A stretch of DNA of 64,000 bases. It comes from Bos javanicus. Lineage: Eukaryota > Chordata > Mammalia > Artiodactyla > Bovidae. Below the pieces are notes generated by a model. That model was not told the origin of the DNA and did no database searches. It saw nothing but the letters and a program-made list of their open reading frames with translations. This document shows, in pieces, positions 32,476 through 43,091 of the stretch. Every line of letters begins with the position of its first letter. The first letter of the stretch is position 1. The stretch covers positions 55,682,878-55,746,877 of the forward strand of contig NC_083878.1 in assembly GCF_032452875.1 (NCBI RefSeq). Direction: 5' to 3'. Made by a program: the position numbers and the translations under genes.

Positions 32476-32870
32476 GTAGCTCATTATAATCTATTATTAA
32501 ATATAACAACTCAGTGATAGAAATTTAATTCTGTAACCTTCAGGGGTGTTCTATCCGACTGCATGCTTTCAGTGCTTCAGCCCCTACTACTGCATCTCAT
32601 TTCCTTCTCTCTCTGTTTTTGCTCTTCTGTGGCAATCTTCTCCTCTTGGCCTAGGTAAATTCCAAGCTGCAGAAGGCACTGGTGTACATGAGAACCACAG
32701 GGCTCTGAACTACAGTTCTTTACTTGGAGCTTATTAGTGAACCCCCAGAGTTTCCTTACCCATCACACAATTCATGGCACTATTCAATCTGGTGGGTTAC
32801 TTGGTCTGAGTGAGAGATTTGTCATGATTCTTCTGGTTGTTTCAGGGAGTGATACAGATGAAATAAATGG
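32476..32870. other. Unassigned sequence
   Basis: About 0.4 kb, somewhat pyrimidine-rich around 32,560-32,650. Open frames here have no recognised domain. Confidence 0.4.
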
Positions 32871-32874
32871 TAAC

Positions 32875-33392
32875 ATGGGCTTCCCTAGTGGCTTAGACAG
32901 TAAAGAATCTACCTGCAATGCAGGAGATGTGGGTTCTATCCCTGGGTCGGGAAGACTCCCTGGAGAAGGGAATGGTTACCCACTCTAATATTTAAAGGAA
33001 ATCAACACTAAATATTCATTGGAAGGACTGATAATGAAGCTGAAACTCCAATACTTTGGCCATCTGTTGCAAAGACCCAAGTCATTGGAAAAGACCCTGA
33101 TGCTGGGAAAGATTGAAGGCAGGAAGAGAAGGGGATGACAGAAGACAAGATGGTTGGATGGCATCACTGACTCAATGGCCATGAGTTTGAGGAAACACCA
33201 GGAGATGGTGAAAGACATGGAAGCCTCGCATGCTGCAGTCCATGGGGTTGCAAAGAGTTGGACATGACTGAGTGACTAAATAACAACCCACTCCAATATT
33301 CTTGCCTAGGAAATCCCATGGTTAGTGGAGCCTGGTAGGCTACAGCCCATGGGGTTGCAAAGAGTCGGACATGACTGAGCAACTAAGCATAC
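32875..33392 (+). mobile_element. Bov-tA SINE split by BovB
   Basis: Forward Bov-tA: head and body to 'acccactctaatatt' (32,875-32,992), then a BovB insert, then the SINE's remainder from the repeated 'acccactccaatatt' to 'ctgagcaactaagcat' (33,286-33,392). Confidence 0.92.
32993..33285 (+). mobile_element. BovB 3' end inside a Bov-tA
   Basis: 293 bp sense BovB terminus from 'taaaggaaatcaacactaaa' to 'gagtgactaaataaca'. Flanked by a 15 bp target duplication with one mismatch (32,978-32,992 and 33,286-33,300) that lies within SINE sequence. Confidence 0.94.
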
Positions 33393-35150
33393 AGGAGAAT
33401 CACAAATCCTGCATACTTTTGATGTTTGCAGTAGGCACTAATTGTTCCTCTTGGGATGTAGTATTAATTCTGATGTATCTTTTCCAGAGAGGAGGGATCA
33501 GAGGTTTCTTATTCTTTCCTACGGTACTGGCTTATATTTCTACAGGTCAGAGAATTAACTTGAGGGTTCCACCCCTACTTTGAATATTCATCCAAATTTT
33601 GTACACAAAACCCAAGAAAATTAGCACAGAATGAGTCTCTGAACCACTGGATGAAACTATGAGACAATAAAAGCGAATATGATGTTTCCAAATGCCTAGG
33701 AGTATCCCTCCCCTACCTAATACACCAGTGAGTTACCTTTTCCATATCATTTCAGAATCTCATCCTGAAGGTTTGCTTTCAAGGGCTATTTCTAGTACCA
33801 AGTGTCTTAGCCTGAGTTCTTGCAAAGTAAATTCTTAATAAAGAGCTTGTGTTGATTATTTTGGGAAGAAATTCCTCTAAAAGGAAAAGTGAATAATTAC
33901 AGAAAGAGAAACAGAGAAAAAGGGAAAAAAATTCCAATGATATATTTTCAAGTTGATTCCTACTACAGGGGTTTGGAACTTGAGAACCCTGGGCATCTTT
34001 GCAGAGGCATGTAAAATGGACTTTATCAATGTCTGCTCAAGGCAGAGAAAAAGAGGCTCTTACCTATTGGCTCCAGTGCCTTGATCTGGAGGAGGTTCAA
34101 TGACCTGAAACTCAAATTTATACATGACTCAGTGTCTAGATGGCTTCTCCCCAGAGTTCTGAAAATCTGTGACAGAGAAATGCCCCAGGGAAGAAAGCAA
34201 GAGAAGGAAGATGCAACTGAGCCAGATGCTGTTATTACAGGAGTTGGGAAGCTGATTAATCCACAAGAGTTAAGGCACATGTAGTGGGCACAGGGGATTT
34301 CTGTGCATTCTCTCATCTTGTTTAAAATAATTCACCCTCTATAATAAATTAAACAGTTGAGAAACAATTCTCAAACCCTGTCCAGCTTTTCTAAAGAGGC
34401 TTTAATTAGCAAATAAACTGTTAACTATTATCTCTGCTTGACAGAGGTAATGACAAAAAGCACAAACCTGGGTGTCAGGCATTTCTGGGTTAAAATATCT
34501 TTATAGCTTCCCTGATATATTAATCTAGAAGCAATAACTAAATATATTTCAGGATTTCAAGGACCAGCTCTTTTAAACCCATTGCCAGAACCCCTTTATA
34601 TCATTTCTAAATGATCTGAGCCTTTCTAACCAAATGCAAACAATCAATGGTATCACACTGTACCTAAATAATAACTAGCTATCACTTGCTAAGTCTCTTA
34701 AACGATCATGTGCCCCACCACAATTTGGTTTCAGCAGGAAACTTATCAGAAATGTACAGATTACTCAACAAAACTTCAGTAAGCTCTTAGTGGACTCCCA
34801 GCAACACACCTCCCTAGAACTGGGGTTCCTCCTTTCTTGCTATCCTTCTTGGCTGTTTTGTTTTTCTGCAGGTTAAAGTGATCTGTTTTGGGCACCTGCT
34901 GGCTGGCTCCTCTAAACTCCCCAAGGCACCAGTCAATCCTCCATTAAGAGAGAAGATGCTGTCAAGACTATCCAAACTGACTCATTTTGGCATCTCCTTT
35001 ATTTTTCAATATTGGAGCTATATTGTGAAGAATCTTGACAAGTAGCAGTAAAACCAGTTACACATGAGAATCAACGAGGGAGTCAATTTTCACCCAGAAA
35101 GAGAATCAGAACTGAATCCGAGTGAGAGACATATATCTGTGCCAACTACA
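33393..35150. other. Unassigned sequence
   Basis: About 1.75 kb with no repeat I can name. The plus frame 34,081-34,284 (67 codons) and minus frame 34,026-34,316 (96 codons) overlap but show no domain. This is one of the largest repeat-poor stretches and the best place to look for conserved noncoding sequence or an exon with comparative data. Confidence 0.45.
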
Positions 35151-35154
35151 AATT

Positions 35155-35610
35155 GACACTCGCCATTTACTTCTACAAGGATTAACTCATGAGTTGCTAA
35201 GGCTGCTGACTTTCAACACCCACTGAAAGGAGCTCAGGGTGGAGAGCAGGAATGAGGCACTCTGTGCTCAGGGAAAAACTGGCAGAACAGGTCTTTAGAT
35301 GGTTAGGCATTTTCAGAAGCTGATTTTATGAGCCTGATTCTTGTATCTCCTAATATCTAGGAAAGCACTAAAATCATTAATGGTGACATCTGCTCCTTTT
35401 TACTAGCAGCAGGCTTTTGCAAAAATTTGTGTGAGTACCCCACTTCACTAAAGTTTTACGTAACACTGACCTTCCCCCTAAACTACTTGCAGTTTCTCAG
35501 AGTTACCTGAAATGCTGTCTCCTGGGCTATAGTCCTCATTTTGCCCCAAAGTTCACAACTATAATTTTGTGCGGTTTTTTTTTTTTTTTTCAGTCTACAT
35601 CTGAATGCAA
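35155..35610 (+). mobile_element. Class I ERV LTR, 3' part
   Basis: R/U5-like end: 'cagtttctcagagttacctg', 'aaatgctgtctcctgggcta' and 'tagtcctcattttgccccaa', then 'gtgcggttttttttt' and 'tcagtctaca'. It shares the 'tacctgaaatgctgtctcct' block with the LTR ending at 39,370, so the two are related. The upstream half is diverged. Confidence 0.62.
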
Positions 35611-36708
35611 TAGGAGATTGCCTGGAGTTTAGAAAAGAAATTAGAGCCAAAGTTTCAGGACTTAGGGTAGTCACTGGAAAAGGTTTTGGCTGATTCAGTA
35701 AGCTCCAACAGAGAAGGGGCCATTTTATCCTCAGTGTTTAGCGTAAGAGAGGCGCAGAGTGAGCCTGAGAGCACAGCTACCTTTTCGTTCATAATTCAAC
35801 ACTCAATTTTCTGAGAAAATCTTAAAATTTTCTAACTTTCTAAGGTACTTTAAAATCCCTTGTTATAAAAACACATTTTCTTTCCAAATATGGATTCTAA
35901 TCATCACACAGGTTCTCTCTTGCATTTTACTTGACAAAGTAATGACATTTGGCAAAATCTGAAATTTATCTGAACATTTCAGATAAATTTACTCTATAAA
36001 TTAGATTAGACACATAAATTTAATCTATTATGTCTAATCCACATATGAATGTGAAATCCTATAAGAAACAATCCTGTTTAACATTTGGGAAATGGTATCA
36101 GTCTTTTGGCCTGAAACATGGGACTGTTTCTCCTTTGAAACTTGAACATCCTTGAAATCTTCCCTCCTAAGAAAAACTGGCATTATCATATCATTCCATA
36201 GACTGTTATGACCATGACTATTGACGTGCATCTGTGTCTAAGATGTTGCTTTCTTTATGACAGATGAAAAAAATATGTTTTTGTAATGATCACTATCATA
36301 ACCCTGTGGAAAAATAAATTAAGTATAGTTTATAAAATGAAAAGAATATGCTAATGTGACATTAAGACTGCAAATTTGAGGCTCCTTTCAGTTCAATGAT
36401 GCTAAACAATTTGAATAAAAAATGTAAAAGCTACAGTAATAGTTCTCTCGCTCTCTCTCCTAAGTTTCATTATTTGTTCCAAAGATATATCAGCCCAACT
36501 AATACCTCCAAGTCCTTGTTATATACAGTAAAACAGTGGGAACTTTACATTTCTGTAGCATTCTTCACAGGTTGTACAACATAGGTTGCCTTTCTGAACA
36601 GAATGACAAGGAAAGCTTTTGGAGGGGAAAAACTCAAATTGTGCCATGAAGGTCCCATTTTTTATTAGTTCAACAGCTATACATACATTTTTAATCTTTG
36701 AAGTATCA
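35611..36708. other. Unassigned sequence with small hairpins
   Basis: About 1.1 kb, AT-rich. It contains two neighbouring inverted repeats at 35,962-36,039 (see findings). No gene recognised. Confidence 0.45.
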
Positions 36709-36709
36709 G

Positions 36710-36770
36710 TTCAGTTCAGCCGCTCAGTCATGTCTGACTCTTTGTGACCCCATGGACTGCAGCACACCAT
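36710..36770 (-). mobile_element. BovB 3' terminus, short
   Basis: Reverse BovB end: 'cagttcagttcagccgctca' to 'catggactgcagcacacc'. About 60 bp, joined to an antisense L1. Confidence 0.85.
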
Positions 36771-36970
36771 TATTGAAGTATAGTTGCTTTACAATATTGT
36801 ATTAATTTCTGCTATATAGCAAAGTGACTCATATATATAAATTTTCATATTCTATTCCATTATGTATCATCACAGGATACTGAATATAGTTCCCTGTGTT
36901 ATACAGTAAGACTTTGTTGTTCATCCATTCTATATATACTAGTTTGCATCTGCTAATCTCAAACTCCAAA
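36771..36970 (-). mobile_element. L1 3' UTR, older type
   Basis: Reverse L1: 'attgaagtatagttgcttta', 'tgctatatagcaaagtgact', 'tgaatatagttccctgtgtt' and 'catctgctaatctcaaactc'. The poly-A side is missing where the BovB scrap joins. Confidence 0.85.
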
Positions 36971-37404
36971 TAGAAGAAGGTCCCTTTTCAATCTGCTTTA
37001 TGGAGGCAAGCCTATGGAGGCTCAATACTGCAGGAAGCCTAAGCAGAGACAAGATTAAAGGATGTACACATTTAGATACACATGTACACAGCACTTATAT
37101 ACATGTGAGTATATGTAAGCACCTACAAATACATGCAAGTACATCAGAAAAGGGGAAATGAGGGCTGGCAGGGTTTGAAATAATATCTGAAATTACACAG
37201 AGATTTTACCTGAAACCAGAGACCCAAACAGTGGTTTAATTTCTCCAAAATCACAAGCAGGACCTGCCTAGAACTTCCTCTAATCTCAAATGGCTAGATT
37301 GCAAAATATGGACAGTGGCTCTCCAGAGGGAACCAAAAAAAAAAAGAATGAAAATGAACTTTATAACTGACATTCATCCAGTTTTCTTTGAGAATACATG
37401 AGAA

Positions 37405-37575
37405 GACTTTTTTTTTTTACAATTTTATTTTTAATTGAAGGATAATTGCTTTACAATGTGGTGTTGGTTTCTGCCATACATAAACATGAATCAGCCACAA
37501 GAATACATATGTCTCCTCCCTCTTGAACCTTCCTCCATCCCCCACCCCATCCCAAGCCCTCTAGCTTGGGATGAC
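37405..37575 (-). mobile_element. L1 3' end
   Basis: Reverse L1 with T-run, 'gaaggataattgctttacaa', 'tctgccatacataaacatga' and 'tatgtctcctccctcttgaa'. It ends in a small hairpin, TCCCAAGCcctctaGCTTGGGA (37,550-37,571). Confidence 0.87.
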
Positions 37576-38635
37576 TTGTTTTTAATGTTCTTCTGCTAAC
37601 TTTTCCCTTAATACTTGGGAAATTCAGAGGTTCACTGAAACCCCGAGTCCTCTAGTTTTCATGTTTTCTGGGAGTGAAAATAAATGATACCACTGTCCTG
37701 GGAAAAATGTGCTTTATGATGATATCCTCAAAGTGTTATTGAAAATCCCTGTCTTCCAGGAATTCATATCAGTGTTTTCAAATTTACTCTCATTTTTAGG
37801 CATTCAAGTATCTATCTCCTCCTTTCAATTAGTGAGACTGAGTTCTTCTGAGTCCCCTTTGAAATCTCAGCTTGGTCATATCATAATTTCTTGATGCCTC
37901 ACATTAACTTGCTATTCTTTTAAGCACAATTTTAGTTTCATTAAAAAGGCTCCATGTTATATAAATGACTTGATTTTTACTAGCACCTGTTTCACCCCAG
38001 TGCTTCATCTCCTATTCTGAATTTCGTGTTAAAAAGATTTTAATTTTCAAAAAAAAAAAAAAAACACTCTATTTTAATCTAACTGATTAAAATCAGGAAA
38101 AAAAAAATGTCCTGTTGTACTATACTGTGTAGACCTGACAGAATTTTTTTTTCCTTTTTTGTAATGCAAGTGCCTGATTTAAGCTTTGATTGCTGAGCCA
38201 TCCATTTCAAAGAGGCATCCACTTCAAAGAAGCCTGTCTCAAATAAACCTGTGACCAGGCAGGGACTAGACAGAGAGGCAGGCCACCTCCCCCAACTGAG
38301 CCTCCTTTATTTTAAAGATTCTGGTTGATTTCAATAACTGGCCCTATGAGCTACTTGGCTTTTTTCTCTTCCCATGCTTTAACTTCTCATTCAAATGTTT
38401 ACGATTTACCAGTACAGAGTCAACTCAATGGAAAAGACCCTGATGCTGGGAAAGATGGAGGGTAGGAGGAAAAGTGGGTGACAGAGGATGAGATGGTTGG
38501 ATGGCATCACCAACTCAATGGACATGAGTTTGAGGGAACTCCGAGAGATAGTAAAGGACAGGGAGGCCTGGCATGCTGCAGTCCATGGGTTCACAAAGAG
38601 CTGGACACAACTTAGCAACTGAACAACAGACTAAG
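37576..38635. other. Unassigned sequence with poly-A tracts and one BovB
   Basis: A-runs at about 38,049-38,064 and 38,097-38,107 and a BovB tail at 38,412 (separate entry). The rest is unassigned; 38,170-38,410 may be the distal 5' part of the LTR below. Confidence 0.4.
38412..38632 (+). mobile_element. BovB 3' end
   Basis: Sense BovB terminus: 'tcaactcaatggaaaagacc', 'atggttggatggcatcacca' and 'ttagcaactgaacaaca'. About 220 bp. Confidence 0.92.
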
Positions 38636-38911
38636 CCCTCAAATTCCTAGGTCCCCACCCTTGACCCTAATAAAAGCAGAACTCCAGACTGATGAGCTCT
38701 ATCTGATAAATGGAATATCACTTGCCATATGGGTAAACAGAGAAAGTCACAGTCATCAGAGATTGCTGCCATAGCTGATGGCAAGCTGATGAGCCCTGAG
38801 GAAACTCAGGATATGAAAAATATAGGATTGTGGCCCCAGATGGCCGAGGTGCATACCAAAGGGATAATTTCAATGTGCCCAGACTCTTGCATCATCCCAT
38901 GTATATGTATT

Positions 38912-38916
<5 letters not shown>

Positions 38917-38954
<38 letters not shown>
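38917..38954 (+). repeat. (GT)n at a SINE tail
   Basis: About 19 GT units joined to the tail of the next Bov-tA; the third such case in the window. Confidence 0.95.
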
Positions 38955-38955
<1 letters not shown>

Positions 38956-39128
38956 AGTTGCTCAGTGCTGATTCTTTGCTACCCCATGGTCTGTCTTTGA
39001 AATTCTCTAGGCAAGAATACTGGAGTGGGTTGCCATTCCCTTCTCCATGGGATCTTCCCAATCCAGGGATCGAACCTGGGTCTCCTGCACTGCAGGCAGA
39101 TTCTTTACCATCTGAGCTAAAACGGAAG
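38955..39128 (-). mobile_element. Bov-tA SINE with deletion
   Basis: Reverse Bov-tA lacking about 25 bp of the 'tagcccaccaggctcctctg' segment. The head is decayed ('tgagctaaaacggaagc'). Confidence 0.9.
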
Positions 39129-39370
39129 CACTAAAGCCCCTAACTTGAGATATCTGGTCTTCCTTATTTAACAATAACCTTTTGATATTCTAGCTACCTG
39201 TCCTCTGTTGCAAAACTTCTATATAACCTGTCTGCCCCCAACTATCACCTTCTTGGGACAGTTTTCTCAGGGTTACCTGAGATGCTGTCTCCTGGGCTTC
39301 ACGTCTTAAAAATTCCCACTGAATACACACAACTCTAAACTTTTGGGTTGTGAATGTTTTTTTAGTCAAC

Positions 39371-39682
39371 ACTCTCTCTACCTCAACCTTGTTATGTGGC
39401 TTTAGGTGTGGTCTGTAATTTTAGATAAGTAATAACCCTTTTATTTTTTAAAAGCTACCTGCTGGTTATTGCAGAAGGGCATCTTGCCATTAGAGTAGAA
39501 AAGCACAAAGGCAAATCCAACCACAATAGTGGTTACTGATAAGCTGCAACTGGCACTAAACATAATATTAGGAAGTTTTGATAGATTTGGAATACTGAGG
39601 TTTTAAAAGTCCAGGACCCCCAGGACACTAACAGTTATATTCTTGACATGAAGCTCAATATAAAAAACATTAGAGTAGGATT
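39371..39682. other. Unassigned sequence
   Basis: About 0.3 kb between an LTR and a BOV-A2; nothing recognised. Confidence 0.4.
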
Positions 39683-39693
39683 CTGAAGACCAG

Positions 39694-39969
39694 CTGGAAA
39701 AGGCAATGGCATCCCACTCCAGAACTCTTGCCTGGAAAATCCCATGGATGGAGGAGCCTGGTAGGCTGCAGTCCATGGGGTCACTAAGAGTCAGACACGA
39801 CTGAGCAACTTCACTTTCACTTTTCACTTTCATGCATTGGAGAAGGAAATGGCAACCCACTCCAGTGTTCTTGCCTGGAGAATCCCAGGGAGGGGGGAGC
39901 CTGGTGGGCTGCCATCTATGGTATCGCACAGAGTTGGACACAACTAAAGTGACTTAGGAGCAGCAGCAA
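39694..39969 (+). mobile_element. BOV-A2 dimeric SINE
   Basis: Complete forward dimer. Perfect 11 bp target duplication CTGAAGACCAG at 39,683-39,693 and 39,970-39,980. Confidence 0.97.
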
Positions 39970-39980
39970 CTGAAGACCAG

Positions 39981-40545
39981 GGTATTAGTACATCTTTCTT
40001 TTGAGGCAGGGGACAGATGGGACCCAGGCTGAACATTTTCTCCCCTGTGGACAGAAGCTTCATAATTATCAGAAACTCCATAAAAGCAGGATAATGGAGG
40101 AGGCTGGGCCCTACCCAGACAAAAGACCATATATTCCTCATTCTCAAAGTCAAGGAGACCTTCCCTTCTTCACATGTGCAGAAAGGCTCCTTGGAGGTCA
40201 AAATGGGAGCATCACTTCATAATAAGTGATGTCAACCTATTCATAGGTCTCTTCCCTGGAATCCATCCTAGCTAAGAGATGCACATGTGCAAATGGGAGG
40301 ACCCTGAGATAAACCAGATATAGACTCAGAACCAGGCAGAGCAAGACGACAGGTCAAAGAAAACCTGGAAGAAATGCCCAATAAAAATGATGCGAACTAG
40401 CACGAGGAGCAACTCTGAGTCTTCCTGTGTATCTATCCACACATACTGTACTCTTTTTCCTCCCAATAAACACTCTATTTGTTTCACTACTTTCCGTCTC
40501 TATGTGGAAACTCATTTCCACACACAGTTGACGGGCTACTTGGCC
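39981..40545 (+). mobile_element. LTR-like repeat, copy 1
   Basis: Homologous to 43,930-44,770. The two share 'caaggagacct(t/c)cc', the 'ggctcct(t/c)gg(a/g)ggtcaaaa' stretch and 'aagagatgcacatgtgc' / 'aaagatgcacacgcata'. An AATAAA lies at 40,465-40,470 followed by 'ctctatttgtttcac', as at an LTR R region. Family not named. Directly followed by a tRNA-Glu-like sequence. Confidence 0.6.
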
Positions 40546-40550
40546 ACTGG

Positions 40551-40622
40551 TCCTGGTGGTCTAGTGATCAGGGTTCCGTGCTCTCACTGTTGCAGCCTGA
40601 CCTCAATACCTCTGATTGAGAA
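40551..40622 (+). pseudogene. tRNA-Glu-like sequence, degraded
   Basis: 72 bases resembling tRNA-Glu in sense. The 5' end 'tcctggtggtctagtgatca' keeps the acceptor/D-arm and A box, and 'gctctcactg' covers the anticodon-arm region. The B-box and 3' acceptor are altered ('gacctcaatacc', 'gagaatc'), so a functional tRNA is unlikely. It directly follows an LTR-like repeat, as does the relative at 44,806. Confidence 0.65.
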
Positions 40623-40689
40623 TCAAAACCCTGCTTCAAGCCACTGCAGGCTGAGGTCACCTGAAATCAGAACCAGAGGAGTTAAACTA

Positions 40690-40865
40690 GACCTGTGGAT
40701 CAAAACCGCTTGGAAGTCTTAGTCAAAACAATTATCGCTGGGCCCCATCCCAGAATGTCTGACTCAGCAGTCTGAGGTGGGGTGGAGAAACTGCATTCCT
40801 AACAAGTTCCCAGATGATGATGATACTGCAGGTCTTGGGACCACACTCTGAGATCCTCCAGATTA
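40690..40865 (+). mobile_element. MER5-like hAT DNA transposon remnant
   Basis: Matches the MER5A layout: 'ttggaagtcttagtcaaaac', 'tgggccccatcccagaatgt', 'gactcagcagtctgaggtgg' and 'caagttcccagatgatgatg'. Nonautonomous Charlie-type element with no coding sequence. Confidence 0.78.
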
Positions 40866-41187
40866 GTTAAGGAGAAAGATCTCCCTTCTCTCAGGGAATA
40901 TATATAGATAAATATATAAAACTATATAAATATTGATAGATAAATAGATATCTTTATGAAAAAAGGTACATTAGTAACAGTGAAAGGGGATGCAGGAATG
41001 CTTTCTGTGAAACAGGTATAAGTATAAAGAAGAATAAATGATAAGGATGTTTCATTTAATGAAGCTGATATGTGAGAACAAAGCAATCCTCTAAAGTATC
41101 TCATGGTAACCATTAATTTTTACAAAAAAAGGAATTTTTTTTCCTTATGTTTACAATTAAGACAAGTAGAAGATATTTAACTCAAAT
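40866..41187. other. Unassigned AT-rich sequence
   Basis: About 0.3 kb with ATA-rich runs (40,900-40,960); nothing recognised. Confidence 0.4.
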
Positions 41188-41273
41188 TTTTAGAATATTC
41201 AACTCCTAATCACAAATTCTTTTTGTAAATCAAAGTAAGAGAAATTTGTAAATTCAATTTGTAAATGTAAATA
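41188..41273 (+). repeat. 86 bp direct repeat, left copy
   Basis: Matches 41,483-41,568 over the full 86 bases without indels and with 6 mismatches by eye (about 7%). Single-copy-looking AT-rich sequence, not a known repeat family. The two copies sit directly on either side of a Bov-tA. Confidence 0.95.
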
Positions 41274-41482
41274 AGTGGTTCAGATAGTAGAGAATCTGCC
41301 TACAATGCAGGAGACCTGGGTTCAATCCCTGGGTCGGGAAGATCCTCAGAGAAAGGAATGGCTACCCACTCCAGTATTCTTGCCTAGAGAATTCCATGGA
41401 CAGAGAAGCCTGGCGGGCTACAGTCCATGAGGTCACAAAGAGCTGGACATGACTGAGCAACTAACACATTCACTTCTTTCAC
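41274..41482 (+). mobile_element. Bov-tA SINE between long direct repeats
   Basis: Forward copy from about 'gtggttcagatagtagagaa' (first bases of the head missing) to 'aacacattcacttctttcac'. Confidence 0.93.
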
Positions 41483-41568
41483 TTTTAAAATATTTAACTT
41501 CTAATCACAAATTCTTTTTGTAAATCAAATTAACAGAAATTTGTAAATTTAATTTGTAAATGTAAATA
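41483..41568 (+). repeat. 86 bp direct repeat, right copy
   Basis: Second copy of the 86 bp unit; see the left copy at 41,188-41,273. Confidence 0.95.
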
Positions 41569-41937
41569 GACAAACAGGAGAAACAGAAGCAACTTATGTT
41601 AGACTAATCCACTCTTGCTTCTAACAAAGTTTAACTTTCCTATTTAGGCAAGAGAAACAAGTATCACCTCCTTTTAGGTGACATGCTGGCCTGGCACACC
41701 CTGAGTTTTTTCTGACCTCCCCACTCTCCAACACATCCTATCCACCCTCCATCTGAGTTATGTTAGATGAATACCTAGTTACTTCCTCATTCTAGGCCTT
41801 CACATATTTTGTAGAACAAAAGCAAAAACTCCTTTCATAGCACTCTGGCATTAAAGGCTTGTATTGACAATGTTTTATACATTCGATACATGGTTTATAT
41901 TTTGAAAGCTATCTTTTAAAGACAATATTTTTTTTTA
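41569..41937. other. Unassigned sequence
   Basis: About 0.37 kb; nothing recognised. Confidence 0.4.
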
Positions 41938-42175
41938 TAATATCATATATGAAACAAGTCGCCAGTCCAGGTTTGATGCACAATATTGGATGCTTGGGGC
42001 TGGTGCACTGGGACGACCCAGAGGGATGGTACGGGGAGGGAGGAGGGAGGAGGGTTCAGGATGGGGAACACGTGTATACCTGTGGCGGGTTCATGTTGAT
42101 ATATGGCAAAACCAATACAATATTGTAAAGTTAAAAAATAAAATAAAATAATAAAAATAAAATAAAATAAAGACA
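41938..42175 (+). mobile_element. Young ruminant L1 3' end
   Basis: Sense 3' UTR: 'acaagtcgccagtccaggtt', 'ggggctggtgcactgggacg', 'ggatggggaacacgtgtata' and 'aaaaccaatacaatattgta', with an (AAAAT)n tail. One of the least diverged L1 pieces here. Confidence 0.92.
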
Positions 42176-42984
42176 ATCTTAATGAGAATTGCAACAACTG
42201 AGCTGGAAATGAAGAGGAAGGCCCTTCTTCTGAGGTTCTGGAAATCACACTGAAAGTGATCAGTTTAATTTGCATAACTAGATTTTGAGTCTCACAAGTC
42301 ACATCTTTCTCCACTGGAATACCTTCTAGAAAGCTAATATCACACTCCAGGTCGTGGCAGGAATGGTTAATACATCCTGGGTAGATTGCCTGTGTTTGAC
42401 ATATACAGGGAAGAATCTTGTATTTGCATTCCTAGTAACTGACTCAGATCATACTGTAGCCATTTCTCATTACCTAGCTGATGCTACTATATGCATTTTT
42501 CTTTCCAACCTGATTCTCTTACTTGTCTGGAAACTCTGGATCTGCCAAAGGTGACACAACTCTGAACAACACGTGTTTGGCAGGTCCATCTGTTGCCTCT
42601 CAGTGGGTTCCATTTCTGCCTGTTGGATGCCGCTGTCCCAAGTGTGTGTGTGTGTGTGTTTTTTTTTTAAGGGAATCTAACATACTTGAAGTCAGAAGTT
42701 AATTATCACTGCAAGTGTGTTGGTTTTGTTTTTCGTATTTGTTTCTTTTTTTTTTTTTGCAGGGGAAGGAGAAGCATTTGTTTTTTAAAAAAATTTTTAA
42801 GTAGCTCTTGAAAGGATTATAATGTCAAAAGCTTTACTAGGTTCCAGAAAGATCTTATATTTAATTAACTTTGCATGGTCTACCTCTGTCCTTACAATGG
42901 TGCACAGGGTCCCTGTTCAGGGTCCTCTTTAAGGCTCTCAGATATCACAAACAGAAAAAAATATATATGTAATAAAGAACAGAG
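42176..42984. other. Unassigned sequence with T-tracts
   Basis: Includes a (TG)n run (about 42,641-42,659) followed by T-runs (42,659-42,669 and 42,748-42,759). No gene recognised. Confidence 0.4.
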
Positions 42985-43091
42985 TAGGTAGCCGTTCCCT
43001 TTTCTAGGGGTTCTTCCCGAACCAGAGACTAAACCTGGGTCTCATACATTGTAGGCATATTCTTTACCATCTGAGCCACCAGGGAAGCCCA
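42985..43091 (-). mobile_element. Bov-tA SINE, head half only
   Basis: Reverse copy lacking its 3' half; retains 'gtaggtagccgttccctttt' to the intact head 'gagccaccagggaagccca'. Confidence 0.9.

Larger units (their letters stand above)
38640..39370 (+). mobile_element. Class I ERV LTR interrupted by a SINE
   Basis: LTR-like unit with 'gcccagactcttgcatcatc' (U3), a TATA-like 'ttctatataacctg' (about 39,218-39,231), then 'cagggttacctgagatgctg' and 'ttgggttgtgaatgtttttt' with 'tagtcaaca' at the end. A (GT)n plus reverse Bov-tA (38,917-39,128) sits inside. No internal coding region is attached, so it is probably a solo LTR. Confidence 0.68.

Noticed and set aside
34026..34316. Possible exon (open on both strands)
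   Set aside because: No domain and no convincing splice pair; needs comparative or transcript data.
40551..40622. Functional tRNA-Glu gene
   Set aside because: T-arm and 3' acceptor are too altered to pair, and a related degraded copy occurs beside another LTR.
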